A stretch of DNA of 64,000 bases from Acidicapsa ligni (GCF_025685655.1 NZ_JAGSYG010000008.1:62001-126000); one strand, 5' to 3'; counted from the first letter of the stretch, positions 29,619 to 37,987 are shown. Numbers and translations are program-made. The notes: a model not told the origin generated them from the letters alone.

Positions 29619-29633
29619 TGGCCTTTCTTTTGC
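29619..29633 (+). promoter_or_regulatory. Sigma-54 (-24/-12) promoter
   Basis: TGGC, 7 bases, TTGC: the invariant GG and GC are exactly 10 bp apart as sigma-54 requires, and both tetramers match consensus. Predicted transcription start is near 29645, 19 bases before the ATG of the STAS-like gene. Its position behind a sigma-54 activator gene strengthens the call. Confidence 0.72.
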
Positions 29634-29663
29634 ATATATAGAAGGCAAATTTGGAAACCTTGC

Positions 29664-29933
29664 ATGACGCTGAAAATTCAACGGTTCTTTGGAAAGCACG
29701 GGCCCCGAATTCGGCTAAGTGGCGCGCTTCGGTGTTGCCAACTGGTCGCAGTGCTCAGTGAGATCGAACGTGATGGCTGGCAGGTGACTTTGGAATTGGA
29801 CGAACTGGATCTGGTGGATATTCACGCAGTCCGATTTCTGAATTCCTGTGAGGCTCAAAATATCAGGCTGGTCAACTGCGCACCCTACATTCGGGAATGG
29901 ATGTTTCAAGAGCGAGCAAGCGAACCCAATTAG
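29664..29933 (+). CDS. Small STAS-like protein, probably sigma-54 controlled
   Basis: A longer open frame begins at 29400, but it would run through the palindrome and the sigma-54 promoter. The ATG at 29664 is 19 bases behind the predicted transcription start and gives 89 residues: MTLKIQRFFGKHGPRIRLSG, then LELDELDLVDIHAVRFL, and SPYIREW-like CAPYIREWMFQE at the end. The beta-alpha pattern with the VDIHAVRFL turn resembles STAS (anti-sigma-antagonist) domains, but no clear phospho-Ser/Thr is in the DS/DT position, where an Ile-His pair is found. It may be a signalling adaptor; function unproven. Confidence 0.68.
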   Translation: MTLKIQRFFGKHGPRIRLSGALRCCQLVAVLSEIERDGWQVTLELDELDLVDIHAVRFLNSCEAQNIRLVNCAPYIREWMFQERASEPN

Positions 29934-30075
29934 GAAGGGGCTTAGCAGACAACACATTTCAGATGGCAAGCAATGTCCCTGTGTAAGAGAAATCATTATG
30001 ACCCAAACACCAGCGGCATAAGTAGAGGTGCCGATCTATCTCTACCGTCGCTTAACAGTTAAGAGGAGGTTTTTC

Positions 30076-30272
30076 ATGACGACTGCACACAATAGCCTCG
30101 AAGCACAGTTTCTGGCGGCTGGGTTCATCATCTTGCTCTGCTCAGGTGGGGAGGATTGGGCGAAGGGACGTTCCTTGAGTTGTAACCGGGACGTTACGAA
30201 CTTAGCCAGATCCAGGAATGCATTCTCAATAACGACTTATTGGTGAGTCGGCTCCGTGCCAACCATGGGTGA
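30076..30272 (+). pseudogene. Decayed small gene with strong ribosome-binding site
   Basis: An AAGAGGAGG ribosome-binding site precedes an ATG at 30076 (MTTAHNSLEAQFLAAGF). This frame then becomes unconvincing. Another frame picks up plausible protein sequence (HHLALLRWGGLGEGTFLEL), is broken by a TAA near 30182, and continues PGRYELSQIQECILNNDLLV and SRLRANHG to a TGA at 30272. One frameshift and one nonsense change would thus explain a former protein of about 65 residues. Family unknown; it ends 40 bp before the ECF sigma gene. Confidence 0.4.
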
Positions 30273-30312
30273 GACGTAAACCTTTTCGCATTGAATGTTC
30301 ACGGAGAAATGA

Positions 30313-31023
30313 GTGAGTCAGACCAGATACAGGCCCGAACGAGATGGTTCTCGAAGGGATCAGAGCGACAGAGTGAACGCGCTCATACAAGCAGCGCAGG
30401 CAGGCTCAGGTGTTGCATTTGAAGAACTCTATTCGATCTACGCAGGGATCGTGTTTCGGACTGCATATTCCATCGCAAAAAACCAGGCAGACGCGGAAGA
30501 TGCGATGCAAGATACTTTCTTCCGCGCCTACATGGGTCTCAAAAACTTTCGAAAGGACGCCCAATTTCGTACATGGATTACGCGTATCGCCATCAACTCG
30601 TCCCTCATGATTCTTCGAAAGCAGCGACGGAGATGCGAAATTTCGATCGACGGAGCATCGGAGACTGAGAGCAAGCGCCCTGCAACTGAATTCGTTGATG
30701 CACGGCCAGGACCGGAAGAATCCTATCGTTACAACCAGAAGCGTGACATTCTCGATCAAGCGATAAAGAAACTTCCCATGGTTCTCCGCTCAGCTCTTGA
30801 AGAGAGAGTCATTCGAGAACGTTCGATCGACGATGCTGCACGAGTATTGGGGATTTCTCCCTCAGCCGTGAAATCCCGTCTTTTCCGGGCTCGGAACTAC
30901 CTTGGCGGAGCCACTAATTCGAGACGCTCCGTGGATATAGAAGCGAATGTGCTGTCGAGGCATGGAGCGGAGAGGAATCTATCGAATCGGCTCACAAGCG
31001 AAGGAACAACGGAGGGTCGATGA
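30313..31023 (+). CDS. ECF-type RNA polymerase sigma factor
   Basis: The 236-residue protein has sigma region 2 at about residues 25-100 (DAEDAMQDTFFRAYMGLKNF, QFRTWITRIAINSSLMILRK) and region 4 at about 140-200 (ERSIDDAARVLGISPSAVKS, RLFRARNYL). The order and spacing are those of ECF sigma factors, with a Ser/Arg-rich C-terminal tail. GTG start with GGAG upstream. It overlaps the response-regulator gene by 4 bp (ATGA), indicating translational coupling. No anti-sigma factor gene adjoins it, so control may come through the response regulator instead. Confidence 0.93.
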   Translation: MSQTRYRPERDGSRRDQSDRVNALIQAAQAGSGVAFEELYSIYAGIVFRTAYSIAKNQADAEDAMQDTFFRAYMGLKNFRKDAQFRTWITRIAINSSLMILRKQRRRCEISIDGASETESKRPATEFVDARPGPEESYRYNQKRDILDQAIKKLPMVLRSALEERVIRERSIDDAARVLGISPSAVKSRLFRARNYLGGATNSRRSVDIEANVLSRHGAERNLSNRLTSEGTTEGR

Positions 31024-31808
31024 CAAACAAATCGATGGTCTATTTAATTGACAGCGACTCGACGCTTCGTCAGTCGGTTCTGGCTTTTTTATCATCCCAT
31101 GGATATTGTGTCAGGGCCTTTGAGTGCCTCGATACGTTTTTCTTATCGCCGAAACCGAACCTGCCCGCATGTGTGATTCTCGATCTCACTCCGGGAACTA
31201 TGGATGGACTCACCGTACTGCAAAAACTAATCTGTGACGCTGCCATGCCTTTCATCGTTACGTCAGCGCATTGCGATATTCCAACCATTGTCGGGGCGAT
31301 AAGGAATGGAGCTACCGAGTTTCTGTTGAAACCGGTGGATGAAGAGCAGCTTCTAACTGCAGTGAGCCTGGCTATCAGGCAGGCGCATGAGCAGTGGGCT
31401 GACTTCCAGTTTCTTCGCCGGATTCAAAGCAACTATTCTCACTTGACGCCACGAGAGCGACAGGTTTTGCCGTATGTGGTGAGCGGATATCTCAACAAGC
31501 AAACCGCATACGAACTGGGGACGAGCGAAATTACCATTCGAATTCACCGAGGGAAGATCATGAAAAAGATGAAAGCCTCGTCCCTTGCGGAACTTGTATG
31601 GCTCGCTGTCCTGGTGGGAGTACCAAGCCGGACGCCAACGCAATGGAGTGCCGGAGCAAGCGATGTGTATTTCACAAATGCTGAGAAACGCGGCTTGGCA
31701 ATCTCTCAAGCACAATCCTGCTTTTTCGGTAGGCGCTCGACGCAGTCCTCGCGAAAAGAACAATCAGACAAGCTCACTCCGGACCCATTGTGCTTATCTC
31801 AGAACTAG
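31020..31808 (+). CDS. FixJ/NarL-type response regulator
   Basis: Residues 5-125 form a receiver domain: acidic pair at 11-13, phospho-acceptor Asp55 (VILDLTPG), Thr/Ser at VTSAH and Lys in LLKPVD. A LuxR-type HTH follows at about 140-200 (LTPRERQVLPYVVSGYLNKQ, ELGTSEITIRIHR, KIMKKMKASSLAELV). The C-terminal extension of about 60 residues after the HTH (starting VGVPSRTP) is unusual and low in secondary-structure signal, possibly due to loss of an original stop. It is translationally coupled to the ECF sigma gene. No histidine kinase lies next to it. Confidence 0.9.
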   Translation: MTNKSMVYLIDSDSTLRQSVLAFLSSHGYCVRAFECLDTFFLSPKPNLPACVILDLTPGTMDGLTVLQKLICDAAMPFIVTSAHCDIPTIVGAIRNGATEFLLKPVDEEQLLTAVSLAIRQAHEQWADFQFLRRIQSNYSHLTPRERQVLPYVVSGYLNKQTAYELGTSEITIRIHRGKIMKKMKASSLAELVWLAVLVGVPSRTPTQWSAGASDVYFTNAEKRGLAISQAQSCFFGRRSTQSSRKEQSDKLTPDPLCLSQN

Positions 31809-31889
31809 TGGTCTCGTAGAACCAATGGGGTCCTGTTGAAGCGGCCGCAGTAGCTTGATCCGGGGTCAGAATCACCCCAGGGCATCCGT

Positions 31890-32035
31890 CTAAAAGAACG
31901 TGGTGTCTTCGGGATGCTGCTTGAGTTTCTGCAGCGCAGCCTGCACGGCGCTCTTTGCGTCGGCCAGTTCAGGCAGAGCGGGGAAATGGCGAGAGTGGCT
32001 ATTGCCGCGGACAGGTCTCCGGGTCGGTGGAGACC
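31890..32035 (-). pseudogene. Possible 3' remnant of an unidentified gene
   Basis: On the minus strand one frame reads HFPALPELADAKSAVQAAL, continues QKLKQHPEDTTFF and stops at 31890-31892. Codon choice and helix-like composition suggest the C-terminus of a real protein, and upstream the frame loses sense within about 50 codons. There is no start or ribosome-binding site. I cannot name the family. Confidence 0.3.
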
Positions 32036-32069
32036 AAATGCAGGGATGCTGACCAACGTCACGTAATTA

Positions 32070-33692
32070 ATGGATGCTGTGTGTGATTTGGATTACAGTT
32101 TCTCCATGGCCTTAGATAGCTTGCAAGTACGTCGAGCGCTTGAGAATGAAGAGTTAGAACCATGTTTCCAGCCGTTGGTAGAACTGCGAACTGGCCGACT
32201 GGCCGGTTTTGAAGTTTTGGCGCGTTGGCGCCATCCAGAATTTGGCTTAGTGCTACCCGAAAACTTTATCTCACTGGCCGATGAGAACGGCTTGATCGGC
32301 GATCTCATGGAACAGATCTTACGGAAAGCATTTTTGTCCGCGTCCTTGTTTCCTGAACCTTTGTCTCTTGCTGTGAATGCATCTCCAACGCAGTTGCGGG
32401 ATCTGAACCTTCCCCGGCAGATCGAGAATCTAGCCAATCAAGCCCGGTTCTCACTTGAGCGACTGACCATCGAAGTTACCGAAAGCGCACTTCTCGGTAA
32501 CCTGGACCGAGCGAAGGCTATCGCTGTTCAGTTGAAGGCCATGGGATGCAAACTTGCGCTGGATGACTTTGGGACCGGCTATTCAAGTCTGGGACATTTG
32601 CAGGCGCTTCCCTTCGATGAACTGAAGATTGATCGCAGCTTCGTTGCATCAATGACCAAGACCAGGGAAAGCCGCAAGATCGTCGCCGCTACCGTAGGTC
32701 TGGGACATAGCCTAGGTCTCACAACCGTGGCGGAAGGGATTGAGACCGAGCAGCAGGCAGACATGCTGCTTTGGCTTGGCTGCGAGATTGGCCAGGGTTG
32801 GCTTTATGGAAAGGGGGTTCCCATCGGTGAGGTATCCGCAATTGTCGAAGCTCCTCCCCGAGCCATTTCTGCCGGTCTATCCACGCCGGGTGACGGGTGG
32901 GCGGTTTCGAGTCTGGAAGCACTGCCAGCCCAGCATCTTGCCCAACTACAGGCCATCTACGACGGCGCGCCCGTAGGTTTATGTTTTCTTGATCGCGATC
33001 TGCGCTACGTGAGTCTCAATCAACGGCTTGCCGACATGAATGGAGCGTCTATAGCTGCGCACATGGGCAGGACGGTACAGGAGATGATTCCCGAATCGTT
33101 TCCGGCGCTGGAGCCCTATTTACTCCGCGCTCTGAAAGGCGAAGCTGTCTCTGAGGTTGAGGTCACCCGGTCGCCGAATGTCCCCGGAGAAGAAAATTGG
33201 GCGGCGTTGCTGTCCTATCAGCCGGCGTTGGATGAAGCCGATGAAGTCATTGGAATCTCGGTTGCCGTCTCCGACATTACTGAGCACAAACGAACGCAGG
33301 AGGCCCTTCGCGCCCGCGACGAACGGGATCAGGCTGCAACCGAACCCACCGATCCTAAATCCTGGATCATGGACTCCGAAGGCAACAATCTGCATATGAG
33401 TTCCCGATGGGTGCAGACCACGGAGTTGAGCAGGAAGAAGATGCGCAACCTCGGATGGCTGGAAGCCTTACATCCGGATGATTTGGAATCCACGATGAAG
33501 ATCATGAAGGAAGCGCTACGATCCGGTAACCCAATCGATATTGAATATCGGGTGCGAAACCTCGATGGGGACTGGAAATGGATGCGATCCCGAGGCTCCG
33601 CACGATTGAGTCCAACGGCAGAAATCATTCGTTGGTACGGTGCCGTGGAGGAAATCGACGAGAGCAGGCGGACGATCGTTGCGGTTGACTGA
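32070..33692 (+). CDS. EAL-domain cyclic-di-GMP phosphodiesterase with C-terminal PAS domains
   Basis: Residues 13-265 form an EAL domain. The catalytic signature reads EVLARW instead of EALARW. It retains the Asn of VNASPTQ, the Glu of IEVTES, DDFGTGYSSLGHL with the metal-binding Asp pair, the Lys of ELKIDRSFV, the Glu of VAEGIETEQQ and the Gln of GQGWLYG. An active phosphodiesterase is therefore likely. Two PAS domains follow (about 285-410 and 425-540; the second has WKWMRSRGSARLSP), an order opposite to the usual PAS-first layout. No GGDEF domain is present. An alternative start is the ATG at 32106; neither has a good ribosome-binding site. Confidence 0.9.
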   Translation: MDAVCDLDYSFSMALDSLQVRRALENEELEPCFQPLVELRTGRLAGFEVLARWRHPEFGLVLPENFISLADENGLIGDLMEQILRKAFLSASLFPEPLSLAVNASPTQLRDLNLPRQIENLANQARFSLERLTIEVTESALLGNLDRAKAIAVQLKAMGCKLALDDFGTGYSSLGHLQALPFDELKIDRSFVASMTKTRESRKIVAATVGLGHSLGLTTVAEGIETEQQADMLLWLGCEIGQGWLYGKGVPIGEVSAIVEAPPRAISAGLSTPGDGWAVSSLEALPAQHLAQLQAIYDGAPVGLCFLDRDLRYVSLNQRLADMNGASIAAHMGRTVQEMIPESFPALEPYLLRALKGEAVSEVEVTRSPNVPGEENWAALLSYQPALDEADEVIGISVAVSDITEHKRTQEALRARDERDQAATEPTDPKSWIMDSEGNNLHMSSRWVQTTELSRKKMRNLGWLEALHPDDLESTMKIMKEALRSGNPIDIEYRVRNLDGDWKWMRSRGSARLSPTAEIIRWYGAVEEIDESRRTIVAVD

Positions 33693-34045
33693 ATTCCAAG
33701 GGATTTGAATCAGGGAAAAGGATGGTTGCTACGGATTTCGTTTTCGCCCGTCGAGAAATGTTGCTGCGATTATCTGCCTTAACGGTGTCGTCCCCGATGC
33801 TGTGAGGCTGGGTCAGGCTTAGAACCAAACCCAGCCCTCTCATGCGCGAAGAAGAGCGATATTTCGGGATCTATCCGCTATCTGTATCTCTCCAGGCTAT
33901 ATGCATGCTTTGCATATCTGTGGCCCCGAGACAATGTCGAGTCTGCTCTTCCGGAGAATGTTATTTCTCACTCAGGTAAACTACCTGAGCTCCTTCTCGG
34001 TCGAAGTTATCGAGCCACACTGAAATGCGAACATTTGTCTTCTTC
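33693..34045. other. Intergenic region with two short perfect dyads
   Basis: Two inverted repeats are visible: ATATGCA-5 bases-TGCATAT (33899-33917) and CTCAGGTA-3 bases-TACCTGAG (33971-33989). The second is a compact hairpin 57 bp beyond the end of the minus-strand receptor remnant and could be its old terminator. No gene is supported. Confidence 0.45.
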
Positions 34046-34402
34046 TTATCGATGCGAGCCAAGGTTAAACGTAACCTGACCATAGACCGCAGCAGAATTG
34101 CCCACATATGCTCCCGCCGCATTCGCAGCGAGGAAATATCGCCGGTTGGTGAAGTTATCTACGTTCAAGTGAAAGCCCCACATGGATTTGTCATAACTGA
34201 ATGTGGCATTGCCGATCACGTATGACGGGGCGGAATTCACATCCGTAATGTCACTGAATGTTTTGCCCAGATAGTTCAAACCGGCACCAACCTTGAATCC
34301 CTGCATGCCAGCCTTTGCAAAGTCATACGTCGACCAAAGATTGGCTATATGAGCCGGAGCACCCTGCGGATGGTTGTCCTGCGATGCGTCGCCGCTCTTC
34401 AC
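34046..34402 (-). pseudogene. C-terminal fragment of a TonB-dependent siderophore-type receptor
   Basis: About 118 residues match the last barrel strands of FhuE/FpvA-type receptors: PAHIANLWSTYDF, GFKVGAGLNYLGKTFSD, YVIGNATFSYDKSMWGFHLN, VDNFTNRRYF, and a final strand VYGQVTFNLG. The remaining roughly 600 residues, including plug and signal peptide, are absent; upstream of about 34410 the sequence is unrelated. The fragment ends HR after the terminal strand. It is a deletion remnant and not expected to function. Confidence 0.82.
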
Positions 34403-34964
34403 CGCGACGACGAAAGCGCAGCGGCGTACAACAAGCTCTCTCGATTGCGCAGCGTATGGAACCGAGCGCTGAAGCTGACTGGACTGCTACGCTGAACACG
34501 AAGCTGGCCAAGCTGCACCACTGATCTTCATCTAGTCCCAGCTCTATCGACGCTCACGCTTCAGGCTTTGCCGTTGCCGCTTGAACGGCAAAGTTCTTTT
34601 CAGGCAGGCGACTGTTATCCCTCAACGTCGGCCGGTCTACAGAATCACAGGTAGCACATCACTCCCGATAAGTCAGCTTATCGTCACTGATCTCTTGCTG
34701 ACGATAAACGCGTTTCCCGATATTAGAGCAGCTTCGCCAATTATGTGAACTTTTCATAGATTGCGATGCTGGCTTTTTCCTAGAGGGAAAGGTCAGTCGA
34801 AAGTTCCCTTTCGGTCTATATTTCTAGCGTATAGAGCAACTGCTCTCGTCTTCCACAGCTGATGCTGACGATTTTCTTCTGCGGATTAAGGGCGGAAGGA
34901 TTCCTATTGTATTCCAAAAGGAAAGTGTGTAAAACTTCTGTTGGTTACCAAAAGGTTGAAGCTT
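34403..34964. other. Intergenic region upstream of PadR module 2, with a possible plus-strand gene tail
   Basis: At 34427-34524 a plus-strand frame reads QALSIAQRMEPSAEADWTAT then LNTKLAKLHH and stops, which looks like the C-terminus of a lost gene, family unknown. A GATAAG palindromic repeat follows at 34660-34710, and short dyads (TTTCC/GGAAA, CGAAAG/CTTTCG) lie between 34775 and 34825, where the padR promoter and operator are expected. Confidence 0.4.
34660..34710 (+). repeat. GATAAG palindromic repeat, copy A
   Basis: CACTCCCGATAAGTC is followed by a perfect dyad CGATAAG-TCAG-CTTATCG (34666-34683), then CACTGA and TGACGATAAACG. The 15-base core CACTNNCGATAAGTC recurs at 41269 and, on the other strand, at 45429. 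REP-like dispersed element or shared regulator site. Confidence 0.6.
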
Positions 34965-35312
34965 ATGAGTCAGAAGACGGATGTAAAACAGGGCACTTTA
35001 GCTCTTATGGTTTTGAAGACGTTGGAAGTCCTTGGCTCTTTACATGGATACGGCATTGCGCGAAGGATTGAACAGATCAGCGGCGATCTGCTTTCGGTAA
35101 ATCAAGGCACGCTGTATCCATTGCTCCTGAAACTGGAGCAGGAGGGTTCGATCGACTCAGACTGGGGAGCTTCTGAAAACAATCGCCGAGCCCGTTACTA
35201 CCGTCTGACCAAGGCCGGGAGACGACATTTGCAAAGCGAACTCCGGGATTGGCAGCAGACGACTGAAATCATGGCCAGGTTTCTCTCGGCGAGGTCGGAG
35301 GAGTTGTCATGA
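34965..35312 (+). CDS. PadR-family transcriptional regulator
   Basis: The ATG at 34965 (AAGG about 10 bases upstream) gives 115 residues. An upstream TTG in frame is less likely. The winged-helix core is intact: VKQGTLALMVLKTLEVLG, GYGIARRIEQISGD, VNQGTLYPLLLKLEQEGSID, then ASENNRRARYYRLTKAGRR, the last being diagnostic of ADOP-linked PadR proteins. Its stop overlaps the permease ATG (ATGA). By family it is a ligand-responsive repressor of its own operon. Confidence 0.93.
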   Translation: MSQKTDVKQGTLALMVLKTLEVLGSLHGYGIARRIEQISGDLLSVNQGTLYPLLLKLEQEGSIDSDWGASENNRRARYYRLTKAGRRHLQSELRDWQQTTEIMARFLSARSEELS

Positions 35313-37978
35313 GAGCGCTTAGACGAGCGTGGCTGCGCGGGTGGACTTTTATCACTCGGCGCAGTGGCGACCAGCGTCTACGCGAGGAAGTTGAGCAGCA
35401 CCTTGCCCTCGAAACGGAAGCAAATATCCGGGCGGGAATGACACCTGCACAGGCCCTCCGAACCGCACGGATGAAATTTGGTCCGGTCGAAGCGATCCGC
35501 GAGAGCTATCACTCAGAGGAGGGACTACCAGCTATGGAAACGATTCTGCAGAACTGCATCTTCGCGATGCGCATGATGAGGAAGTCGCCGGCTTTCACAG
35601 CGGTAGCAGCACTGACGCTGGCGCTGGGAATTGGGGCAACTTCCGCAGTGTTCAGCCTGATCCAGGGCGTGCTGCTGACACCGCCGCCCTACGATAAGCC
35701 GGATCAGCTCGTGCTGGTTTCGGCCGTGCGCACGGATAAACAGAAGATGGACAGCGCAAGGGGCTGGGCGGCTCAGCAGTGGATGGACTGGGGCAAAGAT
35801 GCGACTTCATTGCAGGGCGTCGCGGGGTATGGCTGGACCTTCAATTTTCTGGTTCGCAACGACGGCAGCCAGTCGATGCAGGGAATGGAAGTAAGCAAAG
35901 ATTATTCTCGGCTCATGGGCCTGAAGACCGCGGCAGGCCGGGGTTTTGAGGATTCCGATTTTGCGCCAGGTCCGGTGAAAGCGATTGTGCTAGGGTATGA
36001 GTTTTGGCAACGGGCCTTTGCTGGCGATCCCCAGATTATCGGCAAGACGATACGCATCAGCCGCTGGGATACGCCGCCGACGGTAATCGGAATCATGGAG
36101 CCGGGTGTACGCTTTCTTCCCTCGCCAGGGGCGGCGAAGGAGCCGAATTACGACGTCAATGCGCCGGTGGACCTGTGGGTGCCGATATATCCCGATCCCA
36201 AGAATCTAAAGGATCCCGGTTGGAACGTCGTCGCGAGGCTACGCGATGGTGTCTCACTGCAGAAAGGACAGCAGGAACTTGCTGTGCTTACAGCGCGGGG
36301 AGCACTATCGGAAAAGACATTTGAAGGGTTCCAGCCGCAACTGCAAACCGTGAAGGATGAAATGAATCAGGATGGGCAGCGGATTCTTCTACCTCTGCTC
36401 GGTGCCGCAGCGCTCGTGCTATTGATCGCGTGTGGAAACGTCGCAGCGCTGCTGCTGGTGCGAGGGCTGCAACGGCAACAGGAATATGCAATCCGAATTG
36501 CGATGGGGATGGGACGACTAGCCCTAGTGCGGCTCATCCTGACGGAGAGTTTGCTGTTGGCGATCCTCGGTGGCGCACTTGGCATCGGGCTTGCATTCGG
36601 CGCAGTCACCTTATTCAAGATGATCGCGATCCACGCCGTTCCGCGGCTCGATTCGGTACACGCAGGTTCAGCAGTTTTAGTGTGGGGACTTGTGGCTGCG
36701 GTACTCGCAGCATTCTTCGCAGGAATATTTCCTGCACTTCGGGTGCTTCGGCTGGATCCGATGGAGGTACTCAAAAGCGCTGGACCGAAAGGCACAGCAG
36801 GGGTCGGCGAGCGGCGTTTGCTGCGAGCTGTTGCCATGCTGCAGACATCACTGACCCTGGCGCTGCTGGTAGGCGCTGGACTGCTGATCCGCACGATGGC
36901 CAAAATCGCAGTAGTACCGTCCGGATACAGCACAGGCCAAATCCTGACGATGAGCGTAACCGATGTGCAGAACGGATCGACCTGGTCCAGCTTTCACCAC
37001 CATGCGCTGGAGCGCGTTGCAGCCATTCCAGGTGTGCAGTACGCGGCGTTTGCCTGGGGCGTGCCATTAACAGGAAACAATTGGCCGGCAACGATAGAAA
37101 TCGAGGGCCAGCCTCCAGCGGTCAAGGAGAGCGATAAAACGGCATTGCCGATGCGTGCGGTGACGCCGGACTATTTCAAGCTGATGGGAATGGCGCAGAT
37201 GAACGGGCGCGAATTTCGTTCGACGGACGACGATAAGGCGCCAAAGGTGGCGATCGTAAACCACGCGTTCGCGGACCGCTTTTTTCCTCATGACAGCGCG
37301 ATCGGAAGAAAGCTCTGGTTTGACGGACGAGACAAACTAGGCATCACAATCGTTGGAGAAATCTCCGATGGACGAACAGACGATTTGACGCAGAAAGCCT
37401 CGTCGGAGGTCTATCTTCCGCTCTGGCAGGCCAATGCATTCTCAAAGCATCTGGTTATACGAACCACGGCCGATCCACGTGCGATAGTAGTTGCAGTAGA
37501 GCGCGAACTGCGTGCAGTGGATCCGACTGCGGCGATCGAAAACGTGAGGACGCTGGAGCAGATTCGCGATGATTCGCTTGCATCACGTACCTTCGCTATG
37601 CGCTTGCTGGTAGGCTTTGCAGCAGTTGGAAGCTTGTTGACCCTGGTAGGAATTTACGGCGTGCTTTCCTTGTCTGTGGTTTCGCGCCGCAAAGAGTTGG
37701 CGATTCGCTGCGCAGTAGGAGCGCAACATAGCGACCTTCGCAAGTTGATCCTGGGAGAAGGATTTCGAGTGATTGCAGGCGGTGTGTTGCTCGGTGCAGC
37801 GCTGGCTGTCGCTTTATCGCAAGTGCTGAAATCTTTTCTCTACGAAGTGCAGCCCAGCGATCCTGCAACGTTGATTGCTGTGGGACTGCTGTTCCTGGCC
37901 GTGGGCCTGCTGGCGTGTTGGGTGCCTGCATGGCGTGCGGAAAAGGTTGACCCGCTCGAAGCACTGCGATGCGATTGA
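35309..37978 (+). CDS. ADOP-type ABC transporter permease (MacB/FtsX), module 2
   Basis: The 889-residue protein has the prefix domain (about 15-70; LREEVEQHLALETEANIRAG), a first TM at about 95-120 (LTLALGIGATSAVFSLIQG), a MacB core, and FtsX1 at about 350-500 (ACGNVAALLLVRGLQRQQEY, AIRIAMGMGR). A second MacB core and FtsX2 (about 755-889) follow, ending EKVDPLEALRCD. No ATP-binding cassette protein is encoded nearby. It is convergent with module 3 and ends at the shared hairpin. Confidence 0.92.
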   Translation: MRALRRAWLRGWTFITRRSGDQRLREEVEQHLALETEANIRAGMTPAQALRTARMKFGPVEAIRESYHSEEGLPAMETILQNCIFAMRMMRKSPAFTAVAALTLALGIGATSAVFSLIQGVLLTPPPYDKPDQLVLVSAVRTDKQKMDSARGWAAQQWMDWGKDATSLQGVAGYGWTFNFLVRNDGSQSMQGMEVSKDYSRLMGLKTAAGRGFEDSDFAPGPVKAIVLGYEFWQRAFAGDPQIIGKTIRISRWDTPPTVIGIMEPGVRFLPSPGAAKEPNYDVNAPVDLWVPIYPDPKNLKDPGWNVVARLRDGVSLQKGQQELAVLTARGALSEKTFEGFQPQLQTVKDEMNQDGQRILLPLLGAAALVLLIACGNVAALLLVRGLQRQQEYAIRIAMGMGRLALVRLILTESLLLAILGGALGIGLAFGAVTLFKMIAIHAVPRLDSVHAGSAVLVWGLVAAVLAAFFAGIFPALRVLRLDPMEVLKSAGPKGTAGVGERRLLRAVAMLQTSLTLALLVGAGLLIRTMAKIAVVPSGYSTGQILTMSVTDVQNGSTWSSFHHHALERVAAIPGVQYAAFAWGVPLTGNNWPATIEIEGQPPAVKESDKTALPMRAVTPDYFKLMGMAQMNGREFRSTDDDKAPKVAIVNHAFADRFFPHDSAIGRKLWFDGRDKLGITIVGEISDGRTDDLTQKASSEVYLPLWQANAFSKHLVIRTTADPRAIVVAVERELRAVDPTAAIENVRTLEQIRDDSLASRTFAMRLLVGFAAVGSLLTLVGIYGVLSLSVVSRRKELAIRCAVGAQHSDLRKLILGEGFRVIAGGVLLGAALAVALSQVLKSFLYEVQPSDPATLIAVGLLFLAVGLLACWVPAWRAEKVDPLEALRCD

Positions 37979-37987
37979 TTTTAAGAA

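Noticed and set aside
29400..29663. Upstream extension of the STAS-like gene
   Set aside because: The translated part is Arg/Pro/Ser-rich, overlaps the activator's 3' end, and contains the palindrome and sigma-54 promoter, so it is control DNA and not coding.
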